40,816 nt of DNA, taken from Desulfobulbaceae bacterium (GTDB taxonomy: Bacteria > Desulfobacterota > Desulfobulbia > Desulfobulbales > Desulfobulbaceae). Positions 1 to 9,136 of this stretch are shown here, piece after piece. The DNA is taken from NCBI GenBank assembly GCA_011391865.1, contig JAABPV010000020.1, forward strand, positions 1 through 40,816. The letters run 5' to 3'. Below the pieces are notes generated by a model. It was not told where the DNA came from, did not search any database, and saw only the letters and a program-made list of their open reading frames with translations. The translations under genes and the position numbers were made by a program. Every line of letters begins with the position of its first letter. The stretch's first letter is position 1.

Positions 1-75
1 CTCTTGGCTTCAACACGCCAAAAAAGCTATTCTTGGGAACTTGCCAAAAAATTGCACTTGGAACTTGAATCCACG
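1..75. repeat. Left copy of 75-bp inverted repeat
   Basis: Bases 1-75 are the reverse complement of 40722-40796 with a single mismatch (position 58 against 40739). The match begins exactly at window base 1 and stops at base 76. The copy lies in an open frame here and in a different open frame, read antisense, at the other end. Confidence 0.9.
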
Positions 76-849
76 GTAAAATTTACTACCGCTCTTGTTC
101 CTGAAGACCTTTTAATTCAGGATCTTCTGCCTCAGAATCACTCATATCATGGCAGCGAGCCGTTCAGTTATACCCACCTTGTCCGGGAAGAGCCTGGCGC
201 ATTTCAAGAACGAGATATTGTGCAATTGCTGCACAGAATTTTCTCACCAGAACAAATTTATCTTGGTCCGCTGCGCGTGACTGACAGGGAAGAAATAGCG
301 GATGTGTTGGTGGCGACTGATTCGCATCTGCTTCTTATCCAAGCAAAAGACAGCCCGAATACCGAACAAGTAGCAAAAAATACTATGTCCCGTAAAAAGG
401 CAACAACTATAAAAAGTCTTCGCAAGGCTGTAGATCAGACAAGAGGAGCAGTCCGATATGCAAGGTCAGGTGAGCCGATGAGGATGATTATAGGAGGAAA
501 AGAGATCAAATTAAGGATAGAAGGGAGAAAGATACGCACATTGATAATCGTCAAAGAGCTGTTTTCTGACGAGTATTCAGCATACAGCAACATTGTCTTG
601 CCAGTGGCTGAAAAAAATAATGCTCCTTGCATTGTGCTCGATTATGCCGAGTTGCACATGTACTCTTCACATTTAAGAAATGAGGAATCGTTCTTTAACG
701 CATATGACAGAATCTTCATGTATGGTGCTGAACATGGTATTTTTCCACGCCTTCGTTTCGGCATAGCTGACAGTATTAATTCTTCACGTTTTATTAAAAA
801 ACTCGTTAATTTTAACCCTCCATCAGCAGAGAAATGCAGGCGGCGATGA
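1..849 (+). CDS. Putative PD-(D/E)XK nuclease-like protein, 5'-partial
   Basis: The frame is open from the first base of the window, so the true start is probably outside; a TTG at 4 is only a nominal start (281 residues). Residues about 69-115 look like a PD-(D/E)XK nuclease core: a helix with Glu69, then a strand ending in Asp100, then a hydrophobic strand ending LLLIQAK (Gln113-Lys115). I infer a nuclease-like fold; no family is recognised. The first 25 codons lie inside a 75-bp inverted repeat shared with the far end of the window, so the N-terminus may be foreign or chimeric. The gene is AT-rich compared with its neighbours and its 3' end overlaps the convergent prenyltransferase gene by 38 bp. 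This suggests an accessory, possibly defence-related gene. Function is not established. Confidence 0.55.
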   Translation, partial: LLASTRQKSYSWELAKKLHLELESTVKFTTALVPEDLLIQDLLPQNHSYHGSEPFSYTHLVREEPGAFQERDIVQLLHRIFSPEQIYLGPLRVTDREEIADVLVATDSHLLLIQAKDSPNTEQVAKNTMSRKKATTIKSLRKAVDQTRGAVRYARSGEPMRMIIGGKEIKLRIEGRKIRTLIIVKELFSDEYSAYSNIVLPVAEKNNAPCIVLDYAELHMYSSHLRNEESFFNAYDRIFMYGAEHGIFPRLRFGIADSINSSRFIKKLVNFNPPSAEKCRRR

Positions 850-1675
850 ACAGCGTCAGGGCGATGAAGCCGTTCATGGAGAAAAAAGACATTTCGATGC
901 GCGAGAGGTCGCGGGGATTGACGATGAGGTGCTGATAAAACAAAGCCGCGCCGGTGAGCAGGATGCCGATGTAATAGACAAAATTCAGAAATTGCAGCCA
1001 GCCGGTCAGCGTGAAGAGCAGAAAGGCGAGAACGTGAAAGAGAATGGCCAGCCGGAAGGCGTTCTTCCGCCCCAATCTGGCGGGCATGGAATGCAGCCCG
1101 GCTTGGCGGTCAAATTCCGCATCCTGCGAGGCGTAGATGATGTCAAAGCCGCTCACCCAGAAGAGCACGCCCAGCGACAGTGCCCACGGATAGCCTGACA
1201 AACTGCCAGCCGCAGCCGCCCAGCCGCCCAGCGGTGAAAACGCCAAAGCCACGCCGAGCACGACATGACAGAGCCAAGTGAAACGTTTGGTCAGCGAATA
1301 AAAAAAGGTCAGGGCAAGGGCAAAGGGCGAAATAAACAGGCAGAGCTGATTGAGCATGGCGGAGGCGAAAAAGAAAAGCGCGGACGCGGCGGCAGTCAGC
1401 AGCCAAGACTCTTTCAGCGAGACCGCCCCGGCAGGAATGGCCCGGTCTTTGGTGCGGGGATTGGCTGCATCAAAGCGATGGTCGGCGATGCGGTTGAAAG
1501 TCATTGCCGCTGTCCGCGCCCCGATCATGGCGATGATCACCCAGAAAAAAACCCGCAGCGGCGGAATGCCGCGCGCAGCGAGAAAGGCTCCCAGAAGAGC
1601 GAAGGGCATGGCGAAAACCGTGTGCTTGAATTTGATCATTTCAAGCATGACGGCGATTTTTTTCATTGCGACCAT
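812..1675 (-). CDS. ubiA: UbiA-family prenyltransferase (MqnP/UbiA-like)
   Basis: Integral membrane enzyme that attaches a polyprenyl chain to an aromatic quinone precursor. Both Asp-rich motifs of the UbiA superfamily are visible: NRIADHRFDAANPRT in the first half and YASQDAEFDRQ in the second, the Mg-diphosphate binding sites, among about eight hydrophobic segments. Length (287 residues) is normal. In a menaquinone-using anaerobe the futalosine-pathway enzyme MqnP is as likely as classic UbiA; sequence alone does not decide. I chose ATG 1675; a TTG at 1696 would overlap the upstream channel stop codon but has no clear ribosome-binding site. Last gene of a tight minus-strand run: RNB exoribonuclease, K+ channel, this gene. 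Confidence 0.85.
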   Translation of the reverse strand: MVAMKKIAVMLEMIKFKHTVFAMPFALLGAFLAARGIPPLRVFFWVIIAMIGARTAAMTFNRIADHRFDAANPRTKDRAIPAGAVSLKESWLLTAAASALFFFASAMLNQLCLFISPFALALTFFYSLTKRFTWLCHVVLGVALAFSPLGGWAAAAGSLSGYPWALSLGVLFWVSGFDIIYASQDAEFDRQAGLHSMPARLGRKNAFRLAILFHVLAFLLFTLTGWLQFLNFVYYIGILLTGAALFYQHLIVNPRDLSRIEMSFFSMNGFIALTLFIAACISLLMEG

Positions 1676-1692
1676 ATTCTTTTTCTCAAACT

Positions 1693-2712
1693 TCAAAGAG
1701 TGTCAGCCATTGCTGCAATATCACTGCTCTCGCCAAGCACGATTAGAATATCGCCCGCCATAATCTTGGTTTCCGAACCGGGATTGAAAATCATCGGCAT
1801 TTCCTCCCGCTTGATCGCCACGACAATGATGCCGTATTTTTTCCTGACCCCGGCCTCAATCAAAGTTTTGCCGACGCAATGCGCTTGTCTGCTGACAACC
1901 AGCTCCTCCATGCGCAGGCCAAGATCGCCCACCTGCGTGGCCAGATCGAGAAAATCAACCACTGTTGGCCGGATGATGATGTGCGCCATCCGGTGCGCGC
2001 CGATGCAATAGGGAGAAATGACCCGGCTGGCTCCGGCCCGCTCCAGTTTTTTCGCCGCGCCGGGCACACCGCTGGAGCGGGCGAGGATGAAGAGTTTCGG
2101 ATTCAGGCCGCGCGCGGTCAGGGTGATGTAAACATTTTTTTCATCGGAGGAAACCGCAGTCACCAACCCTTTCGCCTGTTTGATGCCGGCTGCCAGCAAA
2201 ATGTCATCATCTGAAGCGTCGCCTTTCAGCTCGGCGTAGCCAAGCCGGTCAAGCTGCTCAATCACCGCTTCATTGCTTTCAATCACGACAAAATCCCGAC
2301 TGTTCTCCTTGAGGATCGAGCAAATTTCCTGCCCGATCCTGCCGAAGCCGCAGATGATGTAATGATCCTGCATCTTGGTCATCTTTTTCTGCATTCTCCT
2401 TTTGGCGACAAGCTGGCGCAGGCCGCCCTCAACCATTGTCTCGGTGATCTGGCTGAATAGATACATCACATAGCCGACACCGGAGAAAATCAGCAAAATG
2501 GTGAAAATGCGGCCTCCGGCAGTGACCGGAGCAAGGTCGCCGTAGCCGACCGTGGTGATGGTGATCGCGGTCAGATAGAGGCCGTCGAGAAAGCTCATCC
2601 CTTCCAGCAGCTCGTAGCCGAGCGGCCCGGCGATGAGCAGGAACAGCAGCGGCGCGATCGGGAGAAGATATTTGCGGATTTTCGCCGCCAGCCATTTGAC
2701 CAGCCGCCGCAT
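1693..2712 (-). CDS. TrkA-domain (RCK) potassium channel
   Basis: Two-TM potassium channel with a cytoplasmic regulatory half. An N-terminal hydrophobic helix (about 15-35) is followed by a pore loop with the selectivity filter TVGYGD and a second helix (about 68-90). Then comes an RCK/TrkA-N Rossmann domain starting with YIICGFGRIGQEI, with an acidic strand end (VVIESN) typical of nucleotide binding, and a TrkA-C domain from about residue 250. This is the MthK/Kch-like architecture; 339 residues is the usual size. It probably gates K+ flux in response to nucleotide or divalent ligands. It lies 15 bp downstream of the RNB gene and abuts the prenyltransferase gene, so the three are likely co-transcribed. 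Confidence 0.9.
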   Translation of the reverse strand: MRRLVKWLAAKIRKYLLPIAPLLFLLIAGPLGYELLEGMSFLDGLYLTAITITTVGYGDLAPVTAGGRIFTILLIFSGVGYVMYLFSQITETMVEGGLRQLVAKRRMQKKMTKMQDHYIICGFGRIGQEICSILKENSRDFVVIESNEAVIEQLDRLGYAELKGDASDDDILLAAGIKQAKGLVTAVSSDEKNVYITLTARGLNPKLFILARSSGVPGAAKKLERAGASRVISPYCIGAHRMAHIIIRPTVVDFLDLATQVGDLGLRMEELVVSRQAHCVGKTLIEAGVRKKYGIIVVAIKREEMPMIFNPGSETKIMAGDILIVLGESSDIAAMADTL

Positions 2713-2727
2713 CGCGAAGTCCTGCCG

Positions 2728-4737
2728 CTACCACTCCACCCGCAGCGTGTTCTCCAGCGCGTCCACCTTGGCGATTCGGACTGTGACCTCATCGCCCGGC
2801 TCGGCCTGCAAAGAGGGATGCGGCGGCAGGTCAATGTCAAAAAGACAGTCGAGGAGAAGGGCGTTGATGCGCTGCGGGCCGCTGTTGACCACCAGCGCGG
2901 GCAGGCTTTTGCCGATTTGATCTTCCAGCCAGCGCAGGATCCAGTAGCGGTGCCGCTGCTGGCGCACCTTGTTGGCGCGGGAGAGCTTGTCCTGAATGAT
3001 TCCGGCGAATTTTCGGCAGTCATCCATTGTGAAAAGAATGCCTTTGCCGCTGATCAGATTAGCGATTTGCAGCTGCACGGCGGTGTCCAAAACCCGGCGG
3101 ATGGGCGATGTGACCGTGGTGTAGCAGTTGAGGCCAAGACCGGAATGTGGCTTCGGATTGGCGGTCAGTTCGCCGCGCGCGAGGAAACGCCGCTGGCAAG
3201 CGATGTCGGCCAAGCTGTTGTGCACCCCAGAAATCAGCCGCTTTTTCGGCGGTGGCTGGGAGCGGAATAGACCCGGTGCTTCTTGAGCGGCGAGATATTC
3301 CGCAGCGATGCCGTTGGCGAGAATCATGCACTCGGAAACTATGCTGCGGGCGGGCGTGTCCGACGGCGTGAGGCTGACCATCACCTTGTTGCCTTCTTCC
3401 AGATAAATAGTCACATCCGGCAGCGAGAGCAGCAGCGCGCCGCGCTCAGCCCGCTGCTGGCGGAGCTGGAGCTGAAGGCGGTTGAGCAGGCGCAGGGCTT
3501 TGTCCTCCTCCACCATCCGGTCGGCCTCGCTGTAAGTGAGCTGGCGTTTGACCTGAATGACGCTGAGGACGATTCTGCTGCTGAGGATGTCTCCGTCCGG
3601 CGACATTTTCACCAAGAAGCTGACTGCTGGCCGCACCCGGTCTTTGATCAGGCTGAACACGCCCTGCGACAGCTCTTTGGGCATCATCGGCACTTGATTT
3701 TCCGGGAAATAGAGCGAGGTGGCCCGCTCCAGACTCTCGGCGAAAAGCGGGTCTTTCGGCGTGATGAAATAGCTGACATCCGAGACATGGATACCCACCA
3801 GCAGGCTGCCGTCCTCCTGCGGCTCGATATGCAGCGCGTCGTCGTAGTCGCGGGTGGAGGATCCGTCTATGGTGAAGATGTCCAGCTCACGGAAATCTTT
3901 GCGCTTGGGATCAGCCAGCAGCTCCTCGGCACTCGGCTCGGCAATGGCGGCGGCATAAGCAAGCAGTTCCGGGGCGAAATCCACCGGCTGTCCGGCTTGG
4001 AGCAGAGGAATATTCTCATCCGGCTGCCAGTAGCCAGCCTGCACAAGCACTTGGTACGGATCGCTGGGCCGGTGCAGCCCGGCGTTTTTCAAAAGCTGGC
4101 GCATCAGCTCAAGATCGCAGTTCGTGGCTTCGCTGCCGAAAAGGGCGAAATCCGCCAGCCAGCCAAGAATTTTGTCGCGCTCCGGCCATTCCTCCGCCGT
4201 GATCTGCTTGCCTTCCATGATCGCCGCCAAATTGGCCGCGCCAGCCTTGAGCAAATCCTCCTTCTCCTGCTCGCGCTGCCGTTGCAGGCGGAGCTGCTCA
4301 ACCTGCTCCTGGCTGTGAACGCTGACCACGTCGTTTTTGTATTTGAAGAAAAGCCGGTCTTCAAACACCGCCCGCAGGAAGGCGGCGGTCTGGTCGTCGT
4401 TCAGACTGCCGCCGAAAAAGAGGCCCGCGAGGAAGTCGGGCGGAAAGGCGTTCTGCTCCTCCGCGCTGGCCAGCTCCCAGATGTCCTCCAGCGGAATAGT
4501 GCCGGTTAGGGCGGCGCGCTGTTCAGCCATGCCTTTCAGAAGAGCCATGCGGTCTTCGCGGCTGCCCTCAACCTGATGCCGGTTCTTGGAAACCGTCAGC
4601 ACCCGCGAGGCGGGCAGCACGATCTCCTTGCCGTTCTGATTGAAAAGCCGTAGCCTGCCGCTGCTGTCCTGCAGAACAAGGGCGCAGAGGAAGCGTCCTC
4701 CGTCTATATATTCAACAATGCTTCCTGGAGAGGTCAT
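2728..4737 (-). CDS. RNB-domain exoribonuclease (RNase II/R family)
   Basis: 3'-5' exoribonuclease of the RNase II/R superfamily. The catalytic RNB signature is intact: [14 protein letters not shown] carries the four clustered aspartates that bind metal, followed downstream by [11 protein letters not shown] and TSPIRRVLD, the usual conserved blocks of the domain. The N-terminal 250 residues lack a recognisable cold-shock pair and contain a charged helical segment (many Gln/Arg/Glu, about 165-185), so this is not a standard RNase R. ATG 4737 (669 residues) is chosen because the 38 codons upstream read like leader sequence; the frame itself stays open to 4851. First gene of the run with the channel and prenyltransferase genes, 15 bp from the former. 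Confidence 0.88.
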   Translation of the reverse strand: MTSPGSIVEYIDGGRFLCALVLQDSSGRLRLFNQNGKEIVLPASRVLTVSKNRHQVEGSREDRMALLKGMAEQRAALTGTIPLEDIWELASAEEQNAFPPDFLAGLFFGGSLNDDQTAAFLRAVFEDRLFFKYKNDVVSVHSQEQVEQLRLQRQREQEKEDLLKAGAANLAAIMEGKQITAEEWPERDKILGWLADFALFGSEATNCDLELMRQLLKNAGLHRPSDPYQVLVQAGYWQPDENIPLLQAGQPVDFAPELLAYAAAIAEPSAEELLADPKRKDFRELDIFTIDGSSTRDYDDALHIEPQEDGSLLVGIHVSDVSYFITPKDPLFAESLERATSLYFPENQVPMMPKELSQGVFSLIKDRVRPAVSFLVKMSPDGDILSSRIVLSVIQVKRQLTYSEADRMVEEDKALRLLNRLQLQLRQQRAERGALLLSLPDVTIYLEEGNKVMVSLTPSDTPARSIVSECMILANGIAAEYLAAQEAPGLFRSQPPPKKRLISGVHNSLADIACQRRFLARGELTANPKPHSGLGLNCYTTVTSPIRRVLDTAVQLQIANLISGKGILFTMDDCRKFAGIIQDKLSRANKVRQQRHRYWILRWLEDQIGKSLPALVVNSGPQRINALLLDCLFDIDLPPHPSLQAEPGDEVTVRIAKVDALENTLRVEW

Positions 4738-4890
4738 GGGCGTTTTTCCATCGTGCGGAGCCTCTGGCCCCGCCGCTGCGCTGGCCGGAACGGCGAACGG
4801 GCAGTATTGTTCGGTCTGAAGAATAGGGGAAATATACCGGCAGCCCGGCAAAAAGACAAAACGTTTGTGCGGCAGGGAAATGGATTGTCC

Positions 4891-5928
4891 TTATTCCAGC
4901 GGATACGAGCAAGGCAGCCCTTGCCATGTGGTGAATTCCAGCCTGCCCTCCTGCATCGCGGTGATGTAGTCCGGGCTGAGGGGGATTTTGCCTTTGCCGC
5001 CCGGCGCGTCGAGAACGAACTTCGGCACGGCCATGCCGGAGACCGTGCCGATGAGCTGGCGCATGATCGCCAGCCCGTCCTTGACCGGAGTGCGGAAATG
5101 GCTGGTGCCTTTGGTCAGATCAGCCTGCATTAAGTAATACGGCTTGACTCGCAGCCGCAGCAGGCCGCAGAAGAGTTCTCGCAGCACGTCAGCGGAATCA
5201 TTCACCCCTTTCAGCAACACGGTCTGGCAGCCGAGCGGAATGCCCGCGTCGGCAAGGAGCGAGCAGGCTCGTTCGGCCTCCTTGGTCAGCTCCGCCGGGT
5301 GGTTGAAATGGGTGTTGATGTAGAGCGGATGAAATTGGCGCAGCATGGCGCAAAGTTCCGGCGTGATGCGCATCGGCAGGGTGCAGGGCGTGCGAGTGCC
5401 AATGCGGATGACTTCGATGCTCCGCACCTCGCGCAGCCGCCGCAGGATTTCCTCCAGCCGCTCGTCGGCAAGCAGGAGCGGATCGCCGCCGGAAATCAGC
5501 ACCTCGCGCACTGACGGCGTGCGGCGAAGGTAATCCAGCGCGGCGGCGAAGCCTGTCTCGCTGAACTGCATGGCCGCACCGCCGACCTTGCGTTTTCGGG
5601 TGCAGAAGCGGCAGTACATCGCGCATTGGCTGCTGACTAAAAGCAGCACTCTATCCGGGTATTTATGCACCAAATTCGGCGACGGACTAAGGTCTTCCTC
5701 GCCGAGCGGATCATCCATGCCGACCGGATCATCCAGCTCGCGCAAATCCGGCACCGCTTGAAGCCGCAGCGCGTCGCACTGTTTGATCAGCTTCAAATAA
5801 TACGGCGTGATCCGCATCGGATAACGGGCGATGACCGCCTCGACGGCCTTTGGATCGCAGCCCAGTTCGCGGGCCAAGCCGCCGCTGTCCTGCACGGCGT
5901 GGCGCAATTCCTCCTGCCAGCTTGTCAT
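4891..5928 (-). CDS. kamA: KamA-family radical SAM aminomutase (lysine 2,3-aminomutase/EpmB-like)
   Basis: Radical SAM, PLP-dependent enzyme of the lysine 2,3-aminomutase family. Cys102, Cys106 and Cys109 (CAMYCRFC) form the CxxxCxxC site for the 4Fe-4S cluster; VLISGGDPLLL is the SAM-contacting GGD block; APGGKGK near the C-terminus contains the family PLP-binding lysine. At 345 residues it is nearer to EpmB (EF-P beta-lysylation) than to clostridial KamA (about 416), so the two roles, EF-P modification and beta-lysine osmolyte synthesis, cannot be separated here. No efp or lysine acetyltransferase gene is adjacent. It reads in the same direction as the RNB gene, 153 bp upstream of it. The site before ATG 5928 has only a weak ribosome-binding sequence. 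Confidence 0.87.
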   Translation of the reverse strand: MTSWQEELRHAVQDSGGLARELGCDPKAVEAVIARYPMRITPYYLKLIKQCDALRLQAVPDLRELDDPVGMDDPLGEEDLSPSPNLVHKYPDRVLLLVSSQCAMYCRFCTRKRKVGGAAMQFSETGFAAALDYLRRTPSVREVLISGGDPLLLADERLEEILRRLREVRSIEVIRIGTRTPCTLPMRITPELCAMLRQFHPLYINTHFNHPAELTKEAERACSLLADAGIPLGCQTVLLKGVNDSADVLRELFCGLLRLRVKPYYLMQADLTKGTSHFRTPVKDGLAIMRQLIGTVSGMAVPKFVLDAPGGKGKIPLSPDYITAMQEGRLEFTTWQGLPCSYPLE

Positions 5929-6274
5929 TTCGTTGCTGCTGCCTGTGTGTTAAAGTAAGTTCCAAAGCAGTAAGCACCTCTCAGCTCGCGGGCCTCGCAT
6001 GTTCTATCCGCCGCCGGGTTGCTGTTCCGTTGCGAAGCGATTATGATAGATGCCAGCAGTTCAAGCAACTGTTCAGTACAGGAGCGCATCGCGTCGCATA
6101 GCGAAAGGCATGGTTGGTATTGGCGGCAAAGGAGAAGGATGCGGACGGCAACGAGCGGTTAGTGCTGTCTGCCGTGGCGGCGGATATTGCGGTGGGATCG
6201 AGGGTGGCGTAAGAGGGATATGAGCGTTCCTGTGCTACGGCGGCGGGGGAACGAGAGCAAATTGAACGTTGCAG
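5929..6274. other. Gene-free stretch upstream of kamA
   Basis: No convincing gene. A short plus-strand frame ending with TAA at 6210-6212 reads like a coding relic (KDADGNERLVLSAVAAD) but has no plausible start and is closed upstream. I see no tRNA, RNase P, SRP or tmRNA signature. Presumably it also holds the kamA promoter; no convincing -35/-10 pair stood out. Confidence 0.4.
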
Positions 6275-7309
6275 CTAAGTTGTGACAATCTGATTGCTGC
6301 TTTCGTCATTGTCGCTGGGAAAACCAGCAGCAATCAATTCTTTCTTGGTTGGCACCATCCAGAAGATGTAGAATCCATGCTCCATACCAATCCCTCTGGG
6401 GGATTTCATCTCTATACTTGCTGAGTTGCTGATTACTTTTACAATTTTCCTTGTCGCCTTCTTTCCGATAGGACGAGTTCCAATTGAAAGCATAAAAATA
6501 TCTTCAAAATTATCAATATGTCTCCAGGGGAACTTGTCTGGAAATATAACCCTAATTGTTAGATTAGATGAATGACGTGCGAAACAATAAAACATTTCAG
6601 ACGCAGCTTTTTTCTGTGCTTTATTTCTATAATTATCTTTCAGAGTCGGCTGGATAAAATATTTGTTTAATTCCTCTCTGCATGACGCATGCTGCCCTAA
6701 AATTTCATATTGCAATTCTAGTCTAACTATGTCTCCAGATTTAAACGGGACTACAGTATGAATGTTTACTTTTAGTTTGTCTCTATCTGTATCGCCATTT
6801 CCAGATTTAGATATATGTAGATCGCAGTTTACACAGCTTGTTTTTCCATTTATTAGGATTTTTGCACTTGGCTGAATTATTTCATCAATTCCATTAGCTG
6901 ATCGAGGCTCATATGAATAATAGAAATAAGGCCCTATTGTTGTAATTTCATTGCGAGTTATAACGAATTCCATAGACCGGACTATTTTTGCAGCAAAAAC
7001 TCCATTTTGATATCTGTTATATGGAAAGCATAATATCTCATAAGATCTTCTGTAATATCCGAACAACTCACCATGAATTCTACTGTGATTACTGTAAGCC
7101 TTTACGATCAATATTATTGAGATAAAAAATATCGCTGCTGAAACTATCAATAAGTAAACTGGCACTATCAGCGTTATAGGTGTTTTTAGAAAAGGTAAAA
7201 AATTCACAGCAAAAGGTAAGGTCGCAGGTATACCAGCCACAATTGCCGCCCATGCCATATTGCCGAGCAAACCCCAATCTTTAACAGTCTTCCATGCCTG
7301 CTTAATCAT
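6275..7309 (-). CDS. Membrane-anchored protein of unknown function
   Basis: Not recognised. The 344-residue protein has two adjacent N-terminal hydrophobic segments (about residues 18-40 and 46-72), then a roughly 270-residue soluble domain rich in beta-strand-like, Lys/Ile/Asn-rich sequence with a Cys-x-x-Cys pair (SCVNCD). ATG 7309 is preceded by GGAG eight bases upstream, better than the TTG two codons earlier. Base composition is much more AT-rich than flanking housekeeping genes, suggesting acquisition by transfer. It stands alone between kamA and the tandem repeat array. The topology (hairpin membrane anchor plus cytosolic domain) is compatible with a membrane effector or sensor, but nothing in the sequence proves a role. 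Confidence 0.7.
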   Translation of the reverse strand: MIKQAWKTVKDWGLLGNMAWAAIVAGIPATLPFAVNFLPFLKTPITLIVPVYLLIVSAAIFFISIILIVKAYSNHSRIHGELFGYYRRSYEILCFPYNRYQNGVFAAKIVRSMEFVITRNEITTIGPYFYYSYEPRSANGIDEIIQPSAKILINGKTSCVNCDLHISKSGNGDTDRDKLKVNIHTVVPFKSGDIVRLELQYEILGQHASCREELNKYFIQPTLKDNYRNKAQKKAASEMFYCFARHSSNLTIRVIFPDKFPWRHIDNFEDIFMLSIGTRPIGKKATRKIVKVISNSASIEMKSPRGIGMEHGFYIFWMVPTKKELIAAGFPSDNDESSNQIVTT

Positions 7310-7369
7310 TCTCAATCTCCATAGCTAACCAAGCTGAATGCCGCCATGATACCCTATCAGCCTTAGCCC

Positions 7370-7398
7370 TGTCAAAAAATTCTATTTTCCTGTATACT
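7370..7398 (+). promoter_or_regulatory. Promoter-like module (TATACT) upstream of repeat array
   Basis: TGTCAA, a 17-bp spacer and TATACT on the plus strand. The stretch TTTTCCTGTATACTGCCG is almost identical to the mutL promoter region (TTTTCCTGTACACTGCCG, minus strand, about 12105-12122). Downstream on this strand there is only a weak 65-codon frame from 7468 and then the tandem repeats. Confidence 0.4.
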
Positions 7399-7685
7399 GC
7401 CGGAAATGATGCTCTCGCAGCCAAGGTCAAAAGATACACATCACTCTTCAGGTGTGAGTATAAGTGATTGCAAAATGAGACAAACGATACTAAGAAAAAA
7501 GACAAAACAGCAATCATACAATTTGAAGTGCAGCAGGATATACAACGTGGCATAGATCATCCGCGCCTGAGATTCATCTTCTCAACAGAGTGCCAAAAGA
7601 ACAAACGCCATACAGCTGCGCTCCGCTTCATGCGGATCATCCCTGCGCAACGCGGCTCGTTGTGATGCCTCAGATGCGGCGGCAA

Positions 7686-8130
7686 TGCAGCGCATTTAAC
7701 GCATACGAGCCATTCCTTGCTTAAAATGAGGCGTTCTAAAATTGAAACGAGATATTTGAAGCAAAGAACGCGGTCTGCAAATTTAAAGCGGGCCATTCGT
7801 TGCTTGAAATGAGCCATTTCAAACTTGAAACGGGTCGCGTATCGGAGCCGCGAGGCATTTTAAGCTAAGAATGAGTTTTACAGAATATAGGCGGGTCATT
7901 CGTTGCTTAAAACGAGCTATTTTCAACTTAAAACGTATCGCATATCGAAGCTGCGAGGTGTTTGAAACAAAGAATGAGGCTTGAAACTTAAAGTGGGTCA
8001 TTCCTTGCTTGAAATGAGTCATTTCAAACTTGAAACGGGTCGCGTATCGGAGCCGCGAGGCATCTGAAGCAAGGAGTGAGGCTTGCAAAATTCAGGCGGG
8101 TCATTCGTTGCTTGAAAAGTGCCGCATATC
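7686..8130. repeat. Tandem array of about 103-bp imperfect repeats with palindromic core
   Basis: Four full units and a partial fifth: about 7686-7787 (most diverged), 7788-7890, 7891-7992, 7993-8095, then 8096-8130. Each unit starts near GCGGGTCATTCGTTGCTTGAA, trimmed here to its core GGGTCATTCGTTGCTT, and contains GTCGCGTATCGGAGCCGCGA in the second half. In the unit at 7993 the centre is a perfect 19-bp palindrome, TTGAAATGAGTCATTTCAA; the other units carry degenerate versions. The weak frames seen across the array on both strands are products of the repeat and not convincing genes. With 7310-7685 and 8131-8329 this makes about 1 kb without a supported gene. Confidence 0.85.
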
Positions 8131-8329
8131 TTCCCGATACGGCGTATATAAAATAAACAGGGCGCAGAATTTTCCTTCAAGGCACTTGCATTTTGCAATA
8201 TATTTTGTTTCATATCATCATGGCTCACATGCTGCATTTTCAATATATATTTATCCTTGATGCGGATCACAAAATACCGCAAGTTATCTGGCTGAGAATT
8301 CACGCTTCTCGCCGCGCACGGAGCCAGAA

Positions 8330-9136
8330 ATGAAGAAACCACAGCTCATGGGCATCCTGAACGTCACGCCGGATTCCTTTTCCGACGGCGGCAGCTTTTT
8401 TGATGCGCAAAGCATTCTCCAGCAGGCGGAGCGGCTGCTGGCCGATGGTGCGGACATCATCGACATCGGCGGCGAGTCCACCCGGCCTTTTGCCCAGCCG
8501 GTTGCAGAGGAGGAGGAGCTGCGGCGGGTCATCCCGGCGATTGAGGCGGTGCGCTCACTTGCGGCGGAAATTCCGATTTCCATCGACACCACCAAGGCCG
8601 CTGTGGCCCGCGCCGCGCTGGCCGCCGGGGCGACGATCCTCAACGACATTTCCGCCCTCCGCCACGACTCGGAAATGATTGACGCAGCCCGCAGCTTTAA
8701 TGGCCCGGTGATCATCATGCACATGCAGGGCAGGCCCGGCGACATGCAGCTTGATCCGCAATATGCTGATGTGGTTGCTGAAATTTGCGCGTTTTTTCAG
8801 GAGCGGACAGCGTGGATGGAGGCGCAGGGCATCCGCCGCGAGCGGATCATTCTTGATCCTGGCATCGGCTTTGGCAAGACGCTGGAGCATAATCTGGCGA
8901 TTCTGCGCAATATCAGCGCGTTCAAATCGCTCGGCTTTCCGGTGTTGATCGGCCATTCGCGCAAATCTTTCCTCGGCAAGCTGCTCGGCCTGCCGACAGA
9001 AGAGCGGGACTGGGCCACGGCGTTAGTTTCCGCCCTCTGCGCCCGTCAGGAAGCGGACATGCTCCGGGTGCATGATGTGGCGAAAACTGCGGCGGCTCTG
9101 CGGCTGGCCGAGGCGTTGGAGCCGCAGTCGGCATGA
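8330..9136 (+). CDS. folP: Dihydropteroate synthase
   Basis: Condenses 6-hydroxymethyl-7,8-dihydropterin diphosphate with p-aminobenzoate in folate synthesis. Family blocks are complete: GILNVTPDSFSDGG at the N-terminus (loop 1), IDIGGESTRP (pterin site), SIDTTK, NDISAL, the MHMQGRP strand, DPGIGFGKT and the C-terminal GHSRKSFLG sulfonamide/pABA site. The 268-residue length is standard. ATG 8330 follows CGGAG at a good distance. The usual neighbours (ftsH, folC, glmM or cdaA) are absent; the gene sits alone between the tandem repeats and the twin exported-peptide genes. Confidence 0.95.
   Translation: MKKPQLMGILNVTPDSFSDGGSFFDAQSILQQAERLLADGADIIDIGGESTRPFAQPVAEEEELRRVIPAIEAVRSLAAEIPISIDTTKAAVARAALAAGATILNDISALRHDSEMIDAARSFNGPVIIMHMQGRPGDMQLDPQYADVVAEICAFFQERTAWMEAQGIRRERIILDPGIGFGKTLEHNLAILRNISAFKSLGFPVLIGHSRKSFLGKLLGLPTEERDWATALVSALCARQEADMLRVHDVAKTAAALRLAEALEPQSA

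Noticed and set aside
3283-4509. Long plus-strand frame (408 codons) opposite the RNB gene
   Set aside because: Antisense shadow of a GC-rich gene whose RNB motifs are intact on the minus strand.
7468-7665. 65-codon plus-strand frame downstream of the promoter-like module
   Set aside because: TTG start without ribosome-binding site, end runs into the repeat region, composition not gene-like; kept only as a remark.
7686-8130. CRISPR array
   Set aside because: Units are contiguous 103-bp repeats with no unique spacers of constant length and no cas genes nearby.
7302-8342. Minus-strand frames of 83-107 codons across the repeat region
   Set aside because: Their sequence is created by the 103-bp tandem repeat or by antisense of neighbours; no start with a good site.
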